DNA of 50,976 bases from Arenibacter hampyeongensis (GCF_002909255.1 NZ_PIOB01000015.1:1-50976), one strand, 5' to 3'. Positions 1 through 8,820 are shown, counted from the first letter of the stretch. A program made the numbers and translations. Notes: generated by a model from the letters alone, not told the origin.

Positions 1-137
1 GATATCTTCCCGGCCCGTTCTTTCGATTTCTTTTTCTGCACCATATCCCTGTTCCCAAAAATATGGCGCGCTGTCTTTACAATATATCAATGAACTTAAT
101 TCTCTCTGTTCGTTCGCCCTGTCTCCCAAAGCGGCTG
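1..137 (-). promoter_or_regulatory. Probable rRNA operon leader (leftward)
   Basis: Seen: this stretch has no credible reading frame and lies just downstream, on the minus strand, of two strong promoter matches (138-167 and 288-317). Read on the minus strand it contains a segment around 77-100 of the form TTCATTGATATATTGTAA. Established: leaders of Bacteroidota rRNA operons commonly carry a TTCnTTGAnATATTG-like segment before the 16S gene. Inference: the 16S rRNA gene lies to the left of the window and is transcribed leftward. No rRNA sequence itself is visible, so this could instead be the leader of another highly expressed unit. Confidence 0.55.
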
Positions 138-167
138 CAAATGTACAGCCTTTTTTTAATCCGCCAA
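138..167 (-). promoter_or_regulatory. Promoter P2 (TTG-N19-TACATTTG), leftward
   Basis: On the minus strand there is TTG (complement of CAA at 165-167), a 19-nt spacer, and TACATTTG (complement of 138-145). This is a full match to the Bacteroidota housekeeping sigma consensus TTG...TAnnTTTG. It is followed by a GC-rich discriminator, a feature common at stringently controlled stable-RNA promoters. It is the gene-proximal member of a tandem pair with 288-317. Confidence 0.7.
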
Positions 168-287
168 GCTTTTTTCGAAAAAAATCATCTTTCTTTCTTC
201 AGGGCGGCCAGGGAAACAAAAAACATATGAACGTGGCGCTCCAAACACCATTCCCGCGGACTCCGACTTTGCTTCGTTAGCGGGGTG

Positions 288-317
288 CAAATCTACCACC
301 CTTTTTTAAATCCACAA
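288..317 (-). promoter_or_regulatory. Promoter P1 (TTG-N19-TAGATTTG), leftward
   Basis: On the minus strand there is TTG (complement of 315-317), a 19-nt spacer, and TAGATTTG (complement of 288-295), again followed by a GC-rich discriminator. Sequence around it resembles that around P2 (T-rich block, then GCAAAT), so the two promoters look like a duplicated unit 150 bp apart. Tandem promoters are typical of rRNA operons. Confidence 0.7.
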
Positions 318-621
318 GGATTTTTCAAAACTTTTTTCGCCTTTTTCGAACCGCCGCGCACAACCCGCTGTCAACAAGCATTTTGCGCACCGAAACCCGG
401 CACAAAAAGGGAAAACAATTTAACGCTTTTTTCCCGGACCGCAAAACGGCCGACCGTTAAAAATGCCCCGGGGGCGCGTTAGGCCTGCCCGAGGGCAGGC
501 AGGGGCGGAGAGGCTTCCCCCAACCAGCGAAAGGGACAAAGCAGAGCACCCGGACCGACATAGGGAGGGAACGCCAAACAACTATCCTATTTATATATGT
601 ATAAAAACGTTCCTATATATA
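318..621. other. Gene-free interval before thrS
   Basis: No supported gene. A 65-codon open frame at 285-482 crosses promoter P1 and has a low-complexity composition, so it is not called. Notable content: a perfect 8-bp inverted repeat with a 2-nt loop at 483-500 (GCCTGCCC-GA-GGGCAGGC), unusually GC-rich for this chromosome, followed by a GC-rich stretch to about 560. It has no T-tract on either side, so it is not an obvious terminator. Confidence 0.6.
483..500. repeat. GC-rich perfect palindrome
   Basis: GCCTGCCC, loop GA, GGGCAGGC: eight perfect base pairs, seven of the eight being G:C-rich, in an otherwise AT-rich intergenic region. Whether it recurs elsewhere in the genome (as a dispersed palindromic element) cannot be judged from one window. 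Confidence 0.5.
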
Positions 622-652
622 TTGCCAACATAAATGTTAGATGTTATCTTTG
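622..652 (+). promoter_or_regulatory. thrS operon promoter (TTG-N20-TATCTTTG)
   Basis: TTG at 622-624, a 20-nt spacer, and TATCTTTG at 645-652: a full match to the Bacteroidota consensus. Transcription would start near 658, so the in-frame start at 641 lies inside the promoter and cannot be used; this fixes the thrS start at 677. Confidence 0.8.
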
Positions 653-676
653 CACACTTATTACGACAAAAAAAGT

Positions 677-2617
677 ATGATCAAAATAACTTTACCGGAC
701 GGGAGCATTAGAGAATATGCTGAAGGAACAACACCTTTGGAGGTGGCCAAAAGCATAAGCGAAGGTTTGGCTCGAAATATTATTTCCGTAAAATTCAATG
801 GCATAACCGTTGAAAACGTAACACCATTACAGGAAGATGGATCCCTTATCCTATATAGTTGGAACGACAAAGAGGGCAAAACTGCTTTCTGGCATTCCAC
901 CTCCCACGTTGTGGCCCAAGCATTGGAAGAATTGTACCCAGGGGTAAAATTGACCATAGGACCAGCCATTGATAACGGATTTTATTATGATGTGGATCTG
1001 GCCGAGGGTACTATTTCAGAAAAGGACTTTCCAGAAATTGAAAAGAAAGCCTTGGAAATTGCCAGGGGAAAACACGATTTTAAGATGCGTTCCGCTACCA
1101 AGGCAGAGGCATTGGAACTATACAAATCCCAAGGCAACCAATACAAGGTAGAGCTTATAGAGAATCTGGAAGACGGCACCATTACCTTCTGTGACCATGA
1201 CACCTTTACAGATCTATGTAGGGGCGGACACATTCCTAATACCGGTATCATAAAGGCCATTAAAATATTGAGCGTTGCCGGTGCCTATTGGAGGGGAAAT
1301 GAAAAAAACAATCAGTTGACCAGAGTATATGGCATTTCATTTCCTAAACAAAAAGAACTCACCGAATACCTTGAACTTCTGGAAGAAGCCAAAAAAAGAG
1401 ACCATAGAAAACTAGGCAAGGAATTGGAACTGTTCACTTTTTCACAAAAAGTAGGACAAGGACTTCCTTTATGGCTTCCAAAAGGGGCAGCTTTAAGGGA
1501 ACGTTTGGAGAATTTTCTAAAGAAGGCACAGAAGAAGGCCGGATATGAGATGGTGATCACCCCACATATAGGACAAAAGGAACTTTATGTTACCTCCGGT
1601 CATTATGAAAAGTACGGAGCCGACAGTTTTCAACCGATCAAGACTCCAAAAGAAGATGAGGAGTTCTTGTTAAAGCCCATGAACTGTCCACATCACTGTG
1701 AAATTTACAATACCAAACCATTTAGTTATAGGGAGCTCCCAAAAAGATATGCCGAATTTGGAACTGTCTACCGATATGAGCAAAGTGGAGAATTGCACGG
1801 ACTTACACGAGTGCGTGGCTTTACCCAGGATGACGCCCATATTTTCTGTACTCCTGACCAATTGGCTGAAGAGTTTAAGAACGTAATAGACCTTACATTA
1901 TATGTATTGGGATCTTTGGGCTTTGGTAATTTTACGGCACAAGTATCCGTACGGGATTTGGACAAGCCGGAAAAATACATAGGATCTGTAGAAAACTGGG
2001 AAAAGGCAGAAAATGCCATTATCAATGCAGCTAAAGAAAAAGGCCTTAACTTTGTTATAGAAAGTGGTGAGGCCGCTTTCTACGGTCCCAAGTTGGATTT
2101 TATGGTGAAGGATGCCCTTGGCAGGAACTGGCAATTAGGGACGATTCAAGTGGACTACAACTTGCCGGAGCGCTTTGACCTTACTTACAAAGGTAGTGAC
2201 AATGAGTTACATAGACCGGTAATGATCCACAGAGCTCCTTTTGGAAGCATGGAACGTTTCATAGCATTATTGCTGGAACATACAGGCGGTAATTTCCCAC
2301 TTTGGCTGATGCCGGAGCAGGCTATTATTCTCCCTGTCAGCGAAAAACATGAAATATATGCCCAAAAAGTTTTAAATTCCTTGGAAAATAACGACATTCG
2401 CGCCCTCATTGATAACCGAAACGAAACGGTAGGCAAGAAAATACGTGAAGCAGAGATGAATAAAATACCATTTATGCTGATTGTAGGGGAGAATGAGGAA
2501 AAAGAGGAAACCATTTCTATAAGGAGACACGGTGGCGAAGATTTAGGTGCCATCTCCGTAAAAGCATTTTCCGACTTGGTATTAAATGAAATAAACAGTA
2601 CCTTAAAGTCGTTTTAA
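677..2617 (+). CDS. thrS: Threonyl-tRNA synthetase
   Basis: Charges tRNA-Thr with threonine in the cytoplasm. The 646-residue protein has the full family layout: an N-terminal TGS domain (about 1-60), the editing domain with the HSTSH zinc/editing motif (His73, His77) and its partner LCRGGH, and a class II catalytic core with the zinc ligands Cys in MNCPHHCE, His in QDDAHIF and His in IHRAPFG, the last leading into motif 3 ([14 protein letters not shown]). The C-terminal anticodon-binding domain follows. Start chosen at ATG 677 (MIKITLPDG), because the upstream in-frame start at 641 lies within the promoter. It is first in the thrS-infC-rpmI-rplT operon, a gene order found across many bacteria. 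Identification is secure. Confidence 0.97.
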   Translation: MIKITLPDGSIREYAEGTTPLEVAKSISEGLARNIISVKFNGITVENVTPLQEDGSLILYSWNDKEGKTAFWHSTSHVVAQALEELYPGVKLTIGPAIDNGFYYDVDLAEGTISEKDFPEIEKKALEIARGKHDFKMRSATKAEALELYKSQGNQYKVELIENLEDGTITFCDHDTFTDLCRGGHIPNTGIIKAIKILSVAGAYWRGNEKNNQLTRVYGISFPKQKELTEYLELLEEAKKRDHRKLGKELELFTFSQKVGQGLPLWLPKGAALRERLENFLKKAQKKAGYEMVITPHIGQKELYVTSGHYEKYGADSFQPIKTPKEDEEFLLKPMNCPHHCEIYNTKPFSYRELPKRYAEFGTVYRYEQSGELHGLTRVRGFTQDDAHIFCTPDQLAEEFKNVIDLTLYVLGSLGFGNFTAQVSVRDLDKPEKYIGSVENWEKAENAIINAAKEKGLNFVIESGEAAFYGPKLDFMVKDALGRNWQLGTIQVDYNLPERFDLTYKGSDNELHRPVMIHRAPFGSMERFIALLLEHTGGNFPLWLMPEQAIILPVSEKHEIYAQKVLNSLENNDIRALIDNRNETVGKKIREAEMNKIPFMLIVGENEEKEETISIRRHGGEDLGAISVKAFSDLVLNEINSTLKSF

Positions 2618-2653
2618 AAAAAAAAGTTTAACTAAAAAGATTACGTCATAGCA

Positions 2654-3202
2654 ATTAGAAAAAGATTTAGGCCCCAACCTAGGAGGGAAAACAAAAACCC
2701 GCACAATATCAATGAAAGTATTTCATCGCCCACAGTTAGGTTGGTTGGCGACAATATAGAAGTAGGTGTATACAACACCCGCGAAGCCTTGGCGAAAGCA
2801 GAGGAACTGGAATTGGATTTAGTAGAAATTTCTCCTAAGGCCGATCCCCCTGTTTGTAAAATAATTGATTACAAAAAATTTCTTTACGAACAAAAGAAAA
2901 GGGAAAAGGTCATGAAGGCCAAAGCCACCAAGGTAATCGTAAAAGAAATAAGATTTGGTCCACAAACGGATGACCATGATTACGAGTTTAAGAAGAAGCA
3001 CGCAGAGAAATTCTTAAAGGATGGTGCAAAACTAAAAGCTTATGTTTTCTTCAAAGGACGGTCCATTGTTTACAAGGATCAAGGTGAAATTCTATTACTT
3101 AAATTAGCCTCCGAATTGGAAGATTTAGGTAAAGTGGAACAAATGCCAAAGCTTGAAGGTAAGCGTATGACCATGTTCCTTGCCCCTAAAACCAAAAAAT
3201 AA
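2654..3202 (+). CDS. infC: Translation initiation factor IF-3, non-AUG start
   Basis: Binds the 30S subunit, prevents premature 50S joining and proofreads the start codon. The C-terminal domain ([14 protein letters not shown]..., ...VFFKGR...[12 protein letters not shown]) is clear. The first usual start codon in frame is TTG 2741, but IF-3 homology extends upstream: the frame is open back to 2636 and reads [17 protein letters not shown]... into [13 protein letters not shown], the normal N-terminal domain. No ATG, GTG or TTG is present there, so the start is probably ATT 2654 (182 aa, usual length about 180) or ATA 2648 (184 aa). In E. coli infC begins with AUU, which lets IF-3 repress its own synthesis; the same control is inferred here. 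The downstream operon members are rpmI and rplT. Confidence 0.93.
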   Translation: MRKRFRPQPRRENKNPHNINESISSPTVRLVGDNIEVGVYNTREALAKAEELELDLVEISPKADPPVCKIIDYKKFLYEQKKREKVMKAKATKVIVKEIRFGPQTDDHDYEFKKKHAEKFLKDGAKLKAYVFFKGRSIVYKDQGEILLLKLASELEDLGKVEQMPKLEGKRMTMFLAPKTKK

Positions 3203-3297
3203 ACTTGGGCTTCATTGCCCTGTTTTTATAAAATAAGATGCTGAATTAACATTAGCATTAAGATAGTAAGCGAGATAAATTAATAAATAGGAAGAAA

Positions 3298-3495
3298 ATG
3301 CCTAAACAGAAAACAAAATCCAGTGCCAAAAAGCGATTTAAGCTTACCGGTAGTGGTAAAATTAAAAGAAAGCACGCTTTTAAGAGCCACATTCTTACGA
3401 AGAAGTCTAAAAAGCGTAAGCTAGCGTTAACCCACTCTGGATTAGTTCACGAAGCGGATGTTAACAGTATTAAAGAACAATTACGTTTAAAGTAA
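3298..3495 (+). CDS. rpmI: 50S ribosomal protein L35
   Basis: A 65-residue, very basic protein of the large ribosomal subunit. It begins [14 protein letters not shown] and has the family signature [13 protein letters not shown]...KSKKRKR-like run, full length for bL35. It lies 95 nt after infC and 125 nt before rplT in the classic infC-rpmI-rplT order. The leader at 3203-3297 carries a 12-nt segment (3267-3278) exactly complementary to a segment downstream of rplT (3976-3987); see findings. Confidence 0.97.
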   Translation: MPKQKTKSSAKKRFKLTGSGKIKRKHAFKSHILTKKSKKRKLALTHSGLVHEADVNSIKEQLRLK

Positions 3496-3620
3496 TCGTT
3501 TTAATCGGTAATTATTAACCCTGGAGTTGGGCCTATTTATGTACAATTGTAGATTTACGATTTAAATAAATAAAAAAGTGTCGATTATCGACCGCCTACT
3601 ACAAAAAAACAATTTAAATT

Positions 3621-3965
3621 ATGCCAAGATCAGTAAATTCAGTTGCTTCCAGAGCCAGAAGAAAAAAGGTAATGAAGCAGGCCAAAGGTTACTTTGGAAG
3701 ACGTAAAAACGTTTGGACAGTAGCCAAAAATGCGGTTGAAAAAGCAATGTTATATGCTTACAGAGATCGTAGAAACAAGAAAAGAAATTTCCGTTCCCTA
3801 TGGATTACCCGTATTAATGCTGGTGCCAGATTGCACGGAATGTCCTATTCCCAGTTTATGGGCAAGGTAAAAGCCAACAATATAGAGCTAAACCGTAAGG
3901 TATTGGCGGATTTGGCCATGAACCACCCAGAGGCTTTCAAGGCTATTGTAAACAAAGTAAAATAA
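3621..3965 (+). CDS. rplT: 50S ribosomal protein L20
   Basis: The 114-residue bL20 is needed early in 50S assembly; in several bacteria it also represses its own operon. Family features are obvious: [50 protein letters not shown] and [13 protein letters not shown]. Full length. It ends the operon and is followed within 30 nt by a strong terminator. The 125-nt rpmI-rplT gap is long for an operon and could hold a control element, but I see no convincing fold by eye. Confidence 0.97.
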   Translation: MPRSVNSVASRARRKKVMKQAKGYFGRRKNVWTVAKNAVEKAMLYAYRDRRNKKRNFRSLWITRINAGARLHGMSYSQFMGKVKANNIELNRKVLADLAMNHPEAFKAIVNKVK

Positions 3966-3990
3966 ATTAATAAACTTATCTCGCTTATAA

Positions 3991-4021
3991 AAACCTGTTC
4001 CTAATGGAACAGGTTTTTTTT
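3991..4021 (+). terminator. Rho-independent terminator of thrS-infC-rpmI-rplT
   Basis: AAACCTGTTCC - TAAT - GGAACAGGTTT: eleven perfect pairs with a 4-nt loop, followed by a T-tract. Confidence 0.9.
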
Positions 4022-4070
4022 GTGCCTTATTCAAATTCTTAAGGCAAATTTAAAACACATCTAAACAATT

Positions 4071-4343
4071 TTAAGTTGTCTTTATCTTGCCCACTGCCTC
4101 TTTAAATTCTTCCCAGTCAATGAACTCATCGCCAGATTTGTCATAACCCTCAATTAGCTTAGAGGACACAATTCCTCTCAAAAATCCACTTATTTCGGCC
4201 TTCTTCAACATTTCCACAATTTCACTTTTTTTAAGTTTACCATCCCCATCCTCATCAAAAAAGTTATATGCCTCCTCCGGCGTTTTAAATTTATTGGTGA
4301 TCAGGATCTGTATTTTGTCCAATATCATTTCTTTTGTTGCCAT
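4071..4343 (-). CDS. Small EF-hand calcium-binding protein
   Basis: The 90-residue protein has two EF-hand loops with canonical ligand spacing: DEDGDGKLKKSE (residues 30-41; D30, D32, D34, E41) and DKSGDEFIDWEE (68-79; D68, S70, D72, D76, E79). There is no signal peptide or membrane segment, so it looks cytosolic, where it could buffer or sense calcium. The second loop has Glu in place of the usual Gly at position 6, which may weaken binding. The partner is unknown. It is convergent with rplT and upstream of nothing obvious in the same operon (the YjbQ gene on the same strand ends 57 nt before it and may be co-transcribed). Confidence 0.88.
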   Translation of the reverse strand: MATKEMILDKIQILITNKFKTPEEAYNFFDEDGDGKLKKSEIVEMLKKAEISGFLRGIVSSKLIEGYDKSGDEFIDWEEFKEAVGKIKTT

Positions 4344-4399
4344 GCCTTAATTTTTAAAATCCATAATACCCTAATTTACTAAATAAAACAAATATTTGA

Positions 4400-4822
4400 C
4401 TACACCCCAAAGTAGCTTAATACCAAATGCCTCCCACTTGCATTATTTCTATGTTCGCACAAATAGATACCCTGCCAAATTCCCAAATTCAATTTACCGC
4501 TACTAATGGGTATTTGGACAGAGGTCCCCATTAAAGAAGATTTGATATGTGCGGGCATGTCGTCCGAGCCTTCATAATCATGGAGGTAATATGGCGCATT
4601 TTCAGGAACCATTACATTCATGTGACTTTCAAAATCCGCTCTGACAGTAGCATCCGCATTTTCATTTATAGTTAAGCTTGCCGAGGTATGTTTTATAAAT
4701 ACCTGCAACATACCTGTTTGTATCCTTTGTAAATGTGGTAGGTGTTCAAGAATAGTGTGCGTAATTAAATGAAAACCTCTCCTGTAAGCCTTTAAACGTA
4801 ATTCCTCTTGGTAAAACAGCAT
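4400..4822 (-). CDS. YjbQ family protein (UPF0047)
   Basis: A 140-residue member of the YjbQ/UPF0047 family, small beta-rich proteins that form trimers. Signatures: KHTSASLTINENADATV (residues 44-60, His45), YLHDYEGSDDMPAHIKSSLMG (79-99) and IWQGIYLCEHR (115-125). Members have a weak thiamin-phosphate-synthase-like activity in tests, but the physiological role is not established; no thiamin gene is nearby. Full length, with no signal peptide. Probably co-transcribed with the EF-hand gene downstream. Confidence 0.92.
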   Translation of the reverse strand: MLFYQEELRLKAYRRGFHLITHTILEHLPHLQRIQTGMLQVFIKHTSASLTINENADATVRADFESHMNVMVPENAPYYLHDYEGSDDMPAHIKSSLMGTSVQIPISSGKLNLGIWQGIYLCEHRNNASGRHLVLSYFGV

Positions 4823-4915
4823 ATTAATGAATATCTAAAATTTATTCAAATTTCGACAAATATTAATAATTCCAAAACTTTACATAACAAGACAAGAAAT
4901 TAAGATGATAACAAA

Positions 4916-4923
4916 TACCTTTG
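4916..4923 (+). promoter_or_regulatory. Probable -7 element for the HAD gene
   Basis: TACCTTTG matches TAnnTTTG 18 nt upstream of the ATG at 4941. No TTG is present at the right distance upstream, so only the -7 half is supported. Confidence 0.5.
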
Positions 4924-4940
4924 CAGCTTAAATTATTTTA

Positions 4941-5744
4941 ATGGATTTATCAAAAGTAAAAATGGTGGTCACTGACATGGATGGCACCCTATTAAATTCC
5001 CAGCATGAGGTAAGCTCAAAATTCTTCCTATTATTCGAAGAATTACGCAAGAGGGATATCAAATTTGTTGCGGCAAGTGGAAGGCAGTACAACAGCATAA
5101 TAGATAAATTGGATGCCATTAAGGATGATATAATTGTTGTGGCAGAAAATGGGGCTTTTGTAAAAAAACAGGACCAAGAATTACTAGCGACGCCTTTGGA
5201 CCAACTTACCATTAAGCAAACCATAAATCTATTAAAGAATGTAGAGGGCATACATCCAGTTTTGTGCGGTAAAAATAATGCCTATACAAATGGAAATTCA
5301 GATGCTTTTCTAAATAAACTAAGAGAGTATTATTCCGAGTTTAGCGTTTTAAACGACATTTCATCTTTTGATGGCGAAGTATTAAAAATAGCTATTTACC
5401 ATTTTGAAAGTTCCGAAAAGTTTATTTACCCTTGGGTAAAACATTTGGAATCGGAATTAAAAGTGAAAGTTTCAGGGGAGAACTGGCTGGATATTTCCCA
5501 TATGAACGCCAATAAGGGTTACGCCTTGCAGCATATACAGGAAAAGTACGGCATAAGCAGACATGAAACCATGGTTTTTGGCGATTATAATAATGACTTG
5601 GAAATGTTGTCCATGGCCGATTTTAGTTTTGCTATGGCCAACGCCCACCCCAATGTAACGGCGGTCGCCAATTTTAAGACCAAGAGCAATGACGAAAACG
5701 GTGTGGAACTTGTTTTGGAGCAATTATTGAGCCACAGATATTAA
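4941..5744 (+). CDS. Cof-type HAD-IIB phosphatase
   Basis: A 267-residue haloacid-dehalogenase-superfamily hydrolase. Motif I is TDMDGTLLNS (nucleophile Asp12, general acid Asp14) and motif IV is FGDYNNDLEML near residue 213, with a cap inserted between (subclass IIB, Cof/YidA-like). Enzymes of this type dephosphorylate sugar phosphates or cofactors in the cytoplasm; the substrate cannot be predicted. Single gene, divergent from yjbQ and convergent with the next gene. Confidence 0.93.
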   Translation: MDLSKVKMVVTDMDGTLLNSQHEVSSKFFLLFEELRKRDIKFVAASGRQYNSIIDKLDAIKDDIIVVAENGAFVKKQDQELLATPLDQLTIKQTINLLKNVEGIHPVLCGKNNAYTNGNSDAFLNKLREYYSEFSVLNDISSFDGEVLKIAIYHFESSEKFIYPWVKHLESELKVKVSGENWLDISHMNANKGYALQHIQEKYGISRHETMVFGDYNNDLEMLSMADFSFAMANAHPNVTAVANFKTKSNDENGVELVLEQLLSHRY

Positions 5745-5828
5745 GTTGCAATTAGCGCTCAGCCTTATATTTTAAAGTATCAATATCCAAAAGTGATAGA
5801 TAGGAATTCATATAAATCCCAATAAATA

Positions 5829-7094
5829 TTATGTCTTCTGCTTCTTTTTCTGTGCAGCGGGAAAAAGCACATTGTTTAAAATGAGGCGATAACCCGGAGA
5901 GTTGGGATGAAGTTCCAATTCGGTCTTTGGGTCCCCTACCCTATGCTGATAGTCTTCAGGATCGTGACCCCCGTAAAATGTAAAGAAGCCCTTTCCTTTA
6001 ATTCCATGGATATAGCGTGCCTCTCCATTAATTTTATTTTCCCCCAATACCAATACAGTGGGTTTAATTTCCTGCCTGGAAAAAGCAGTTGTCTGTCCCA
6101 TAAACCCTTTGACCAAAGCAGTGTGGTTTTGGCATAGCATAGTAGGAACCGGATCCCATTTAGCAGAAAAATCCATCAAAGAGAAATAATCCGTTTCCCT
6201 GTCCACATTCCCCCTTAAATTGGTAATGTCTATGGAAGAAAATTCATAGCGCAGCGGATTACGCTCCAATGTAAAATTGGTAAAGGCAAAGGTTTTTCGA
6301 TAGTCCAGTTTTCCTTGGTAATTGGCATCGGATGGGTCCCCGTCAAACATAGGCTCACATATATCCACACCGTCCGCAGCCAAGGCAATATCAAAACTAT
6401 CCGTGGCGGAGCACATAGCAAACATAAATCCTCCGCCAATAACATAATTTCTGATTTTTAAAGCTACCTCCCGCTTTTCCTCAGAAACTTTATTGAATCC
6501 TAATTTTTGGGCCAAGGCTTCCGCATTCTGTTTTCCCTCTATGTACCAGGGTGCCGATCTATAGGCCCCGTAAAATTTACCATATTGTCCTGTAAAGTCT
6601 TCATGATGTAAATGCAACCAGTCATAAAGTACCAATTTGTCTTCCATTACTTCCTCATCATACAATTGATCATAGGGAATTTCAGCATATGAAAGAACCA
6701 TGGTAACCGCATCGTCCCAAGGGGAATTATCCTTTGGGGTATATACGGCAATTTTAGGAGCTTTCTCCAATATAACCGCTTCCTGATTTTTGGAAGGACT
6801 TGCAATTTCATCCAGAATGGCTTGGGTCTCGGAATCGGATATGATTTCAAAGGAAACTCCCCTTATCTGGCATTCCTTACGAATGGTTTCCCCATCTGGC
6901 AACAAAAATGACCCCCCCCTATAATTGAGCAACCACTGTACTTTTTGTTGCTTGGTCAAAACCCAGTAGGTGATTCCATAAGCCTTTAAATGGTTTATTT
7001 GACTTTCAGCGTCCATGGGAATAAGAATGGATGACGCGGAAATTTCTATTGAAGAAAAAAGAATTAAAAAAAGAGAGAAAAGACACTTTTGCAT
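5829..7094 (-). CDS. Secreted Bacteroidota protein often named asparagine synthetase B
   Basis: The 421-residue protein begins with a signal peptide (MQKCLFSLFLILFSSIEISAS). After about residue 115 it resembles a class I glutamine-amidotransferase-like fold (KIAVYTPKDNSPWDDAV..., later YVIGGGFMFAMCSATDSFD with a Cys in an elbow-like setting, and a late HGIKGKGFFTFYGGHDPEDY block). In databases this family is widely labelled asparagine synthetase B, but it lacks the N-terminal Cys glutaminase and the ATP-pyrophosphatase domain of AsnB, and it is exported, so that name is very unlikely to describe its function. True role unknown; a periplasmic cysteine or amide hydrolase is possible. Next to dnaB, same strand. 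Confidence 0.85.
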   Translation of the reverse strand: MQKCLFSLFLILFSSIEISASSILIPMDAESQINHLKAYGITYWVLTKQQKVQWLLNYRGGSFLLPDGETIRKECQIRGVSFEIISDSETQAILDEIASPSKNQEAVILEKAPKIAVYTPKDNSPWDDAVTMVLSYAEIPYDQLYDEEVMEDKLVLYDWLHLHHEDFTGQYGKFYGAYRSAPWYIEGKQNAEALAQKLGFNKVSEEKREVALKIRNYVIGGGFMFAMCSATDSFDIALAADGVDICEPMFDGDPSDANYQGKLDYRKTFAFTNFTLERNPLRYEFSSIDITNLRGNVDRETDYFSLMDFSAKWDPVPTMLCQNHTALVKGFMGQTTAFSRQEIKPTVLVLGENKINGEARYIHGIKGKGFFTFYGGHDPEDYQHRVGDPKTELELHPNSPGYRLILNNVLFPAAQKKKQKT

Positions 7095-7201
7095 GTACTG
7101 ATATCTATTAGGAATCTTCCCAAAGATACTTGAAAATTGAGGTTTCGGCTTTGAAATGGGGTTAAAATTTGACCAATCTCCTATTAGTTTAGCAATCGTA
7201 A

Positions 7202-7224
7202 CATAAACATTTTACAAGTTTATG
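7202..7224. repeat. Inverted repeat upstream of the secreted-protein gene
   Basis: CATAAAC - 9 nt - GTTTATG, within a larger imperfect dyad (GTAACATAAAC ... GTTTATGTAAC, 7198-7228), in the gap between dnaB and the 5829-7094 gene. It lies about 110 nt upstream of the latter, in reach of its promoter. Possible operator; there is no T-tract to suggest a terminator. Confidence 0.4.
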
Positions 7225-7272
7225 TAACAAAGTTTAAGAGCAAGCTATAGGATGACCTAAAATATAAAACCG

Positions 7273-8820
7273 TTAAAAAGGCACATCATTATCATCCTGC
7301 ATGGAATCATCGTTCATAGAACTACCAAAAGCTTCATTGGCATTGGGAAGATTTTTAGTAATGAAAGGATTTTCATCTTCAGCGTTCATTTTGGATTGAA
7401 ATTCAAACGGAGAATCAAAATCATCCAAATTGTCAAATTTACCTAGATGCCCAACGAATTTAAGACGAATATTCTCCAAACCACCATTTCTATGCTTTGC
7501 TACAATAAATTCGGCTTGTCCAGCTGTGGGAGAGCGCTCTTCATCGTCCCATTCATCAATCTTATAGTATTCCGGTCTATAGATAAAGGAAACAATATCG
7601 GCATCCTGCTCAATAGCTCCTGATTCACGCAAATCCGACAGAATTGGACGCTTACTACCTCCTCTGGTCTCTACGGCACGGGAAAGCTGTGATAGGGCTA
7701 TTACCGGCACGTTCAATTCTTTGGCCAGAGCCTTTAAGTTCCTGGATATAGTTGATATTTCTTGTTCACGGTTTCCTCCCTTTTGACTTCCTCCGGCCGT
7801 CATCAACTGCAGATAATCAATAATGATCATTTTTATATTGTGTTGCGAAGCCAAACGCCTTGCTTTGGCCCTAAGGTCGAAAATAGATAAGGAAGGGGTA
7901 TCATCAATAAACAAGGGTGCCGTCTCCAAGGCTTTTACCTTAACGTTCAACTGTTCCCATTCATGTTTCTCCAATCTTCCTGTCCTCAACTTTTCGGAAG
8001 ACAATCCTGTCTCCGAGGAAATCAACCTCGTAATTAACTGTACAGAAGACATTTCCAAGGAAAAGAAAGCCACCCCAATATTTGAGTTTACTGCAATATT
8101 TCTGGCCATGGACAAGGTTAGAGCCGTTTTACCCATACCAGGACGTGCAGCCACAATCACCAAATCACTGGGTTGCCAACCAGAGGTTAACTTGTCCAAT
8201 TTGTCAAAACCAGACGGTATTCCACTTAGTCCCTCCTTACCGGCAATTTCTTCAATTCTCTTTTTTGCCTGTATCACCAAATTCTGGGCAGTTTCGGCGG
8301 AACGCTTCAAGTTGCCCTGGGTAACATCGTATAGCTTGGATTCTGCCGTGTCCAACAAGTCGAACACATCGGTAGAATCCTCATAGGCCTCTTCGATAAT
8401 TTCATTTGAAATCTTGATCAGACTCCGTTGTATGAATTTTTGAAGGATAATACGGGCATGAAACTCTATATGCGCAGAAGAAGCTACTTTTTGGGTCAAT
8501 TTTATGAGATAAAAATCGCCACCGGCATTCTCTAAACGTCCATCCTTTTTCAATTGGGACGAAACGGTTAATAAATCCACCGGCTCAGAGTTTTCAAACA
8601 ACTTAAAAATGGCTTCATAGATATATCTATGGGCGTCCTTATAAAAGACTTCAGGATGTAGGATATCTATTACTTCATCGACCCCCTTCTTGTCAATCAT
8701 CATTGCACCAAGCACAACCTCCTCTAAATCAGTAGCTTGAGGGGGGATTTTTCCCTTTTCCAAGCTAATGATGGTCGACTTGTCTATTCGATGACCAATA
8801 ACAGGGTTCGTTTTTTCCAT
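7273..8820 (-). CDS. dnaB: Replicative DNA helicase
   Basis: The hexameric helicase that unwinds DNA at the replication fork. The 515-residue protein has the N-terminal DnaB domain (primase interaction; PPQATDLEEVVLGAMMID...), a linker, and the RecA-like ATPase domain with Walker A ARPGMGKTAL (near 230), Walker B MIIIDYLQLM, and the SQLSRAVETR and SDLRESGAIEQDADIV motifs. There is no intein. A TTG 18 nt upstream (8838) is in frame, but homology starts at MEKTNPVIG, so ATG 8820 is chosen. The C-terminal tail is acidic and ends in DDNDVPF, which resembles the SSB-type acidic tip; I would not build on that. Confidence 0.96.
   Translation of the reverse strand: MEKTNPVIGHRIDKSTIISLEKGKIPPQATDLEEVVLGAMMIDKKGVDEVIDILHPEVFYKDAHRYIYEAIFKLFENSEPVDLLTVSSQLKKDGRLENAGGDFYLIKLTQKVASSAHIEFHARIILQKFIQRSLIKISNEIIEEAYEDSTDVFDLLDTAESKLYDVTQGNLKRSAETAQNLVIQAKKRIEEIAGKEGLSGIPSGFDKLDKLTSGWQPSDLVIVAARPGMGKTALTLSMARNIAVNSNIGVAFFSLEMSSVQLITRLISSETGLSSEKLRTGRLEKHEWEQLNVKVKALETAPLFIDDTPSLSIFDLRAKARRLASQHNIKMIIIDYLQLMTAGGSQKGGNREQEISTISRNLKALAKELNVPVIALSQLSRAVETRGGSKRPILSDLRESGAIEQDADIVSFIYRPEYYKIDEWDDEERSPTAGQAEFIVAKHRNGGLENIRLKFVGHLGKFDNLDDFDSPFEFQSKMNAEDENPFITKNLPNANEAFGSSMNDDSMQDDNDVPF

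Noticed and set aside
285..482. 65-codon open frame on the plus strand before thrS
   Set aside because: Crosses a minus-strand promoter (288-317), low-complexity composition, and no family resemblance; not a gene.
641..676. 12 extra N-terminal codons for ThrS
   Set aside because: They overlap the -7 element of the promoter; the conserved N-terminus is MIKITLPDG at 677.
2741..2743. TTG as the infC start
   Set aside because: Would remove the start of the IF-3 N-terminal domain, which is clearly present upstream in frame.
7823..8386. 187-codon open frame antisense to dnaB
   Set aside because: Lies wholly within the conserved dnaB ATPase region and mirrors its codon pattern; no homology signal.
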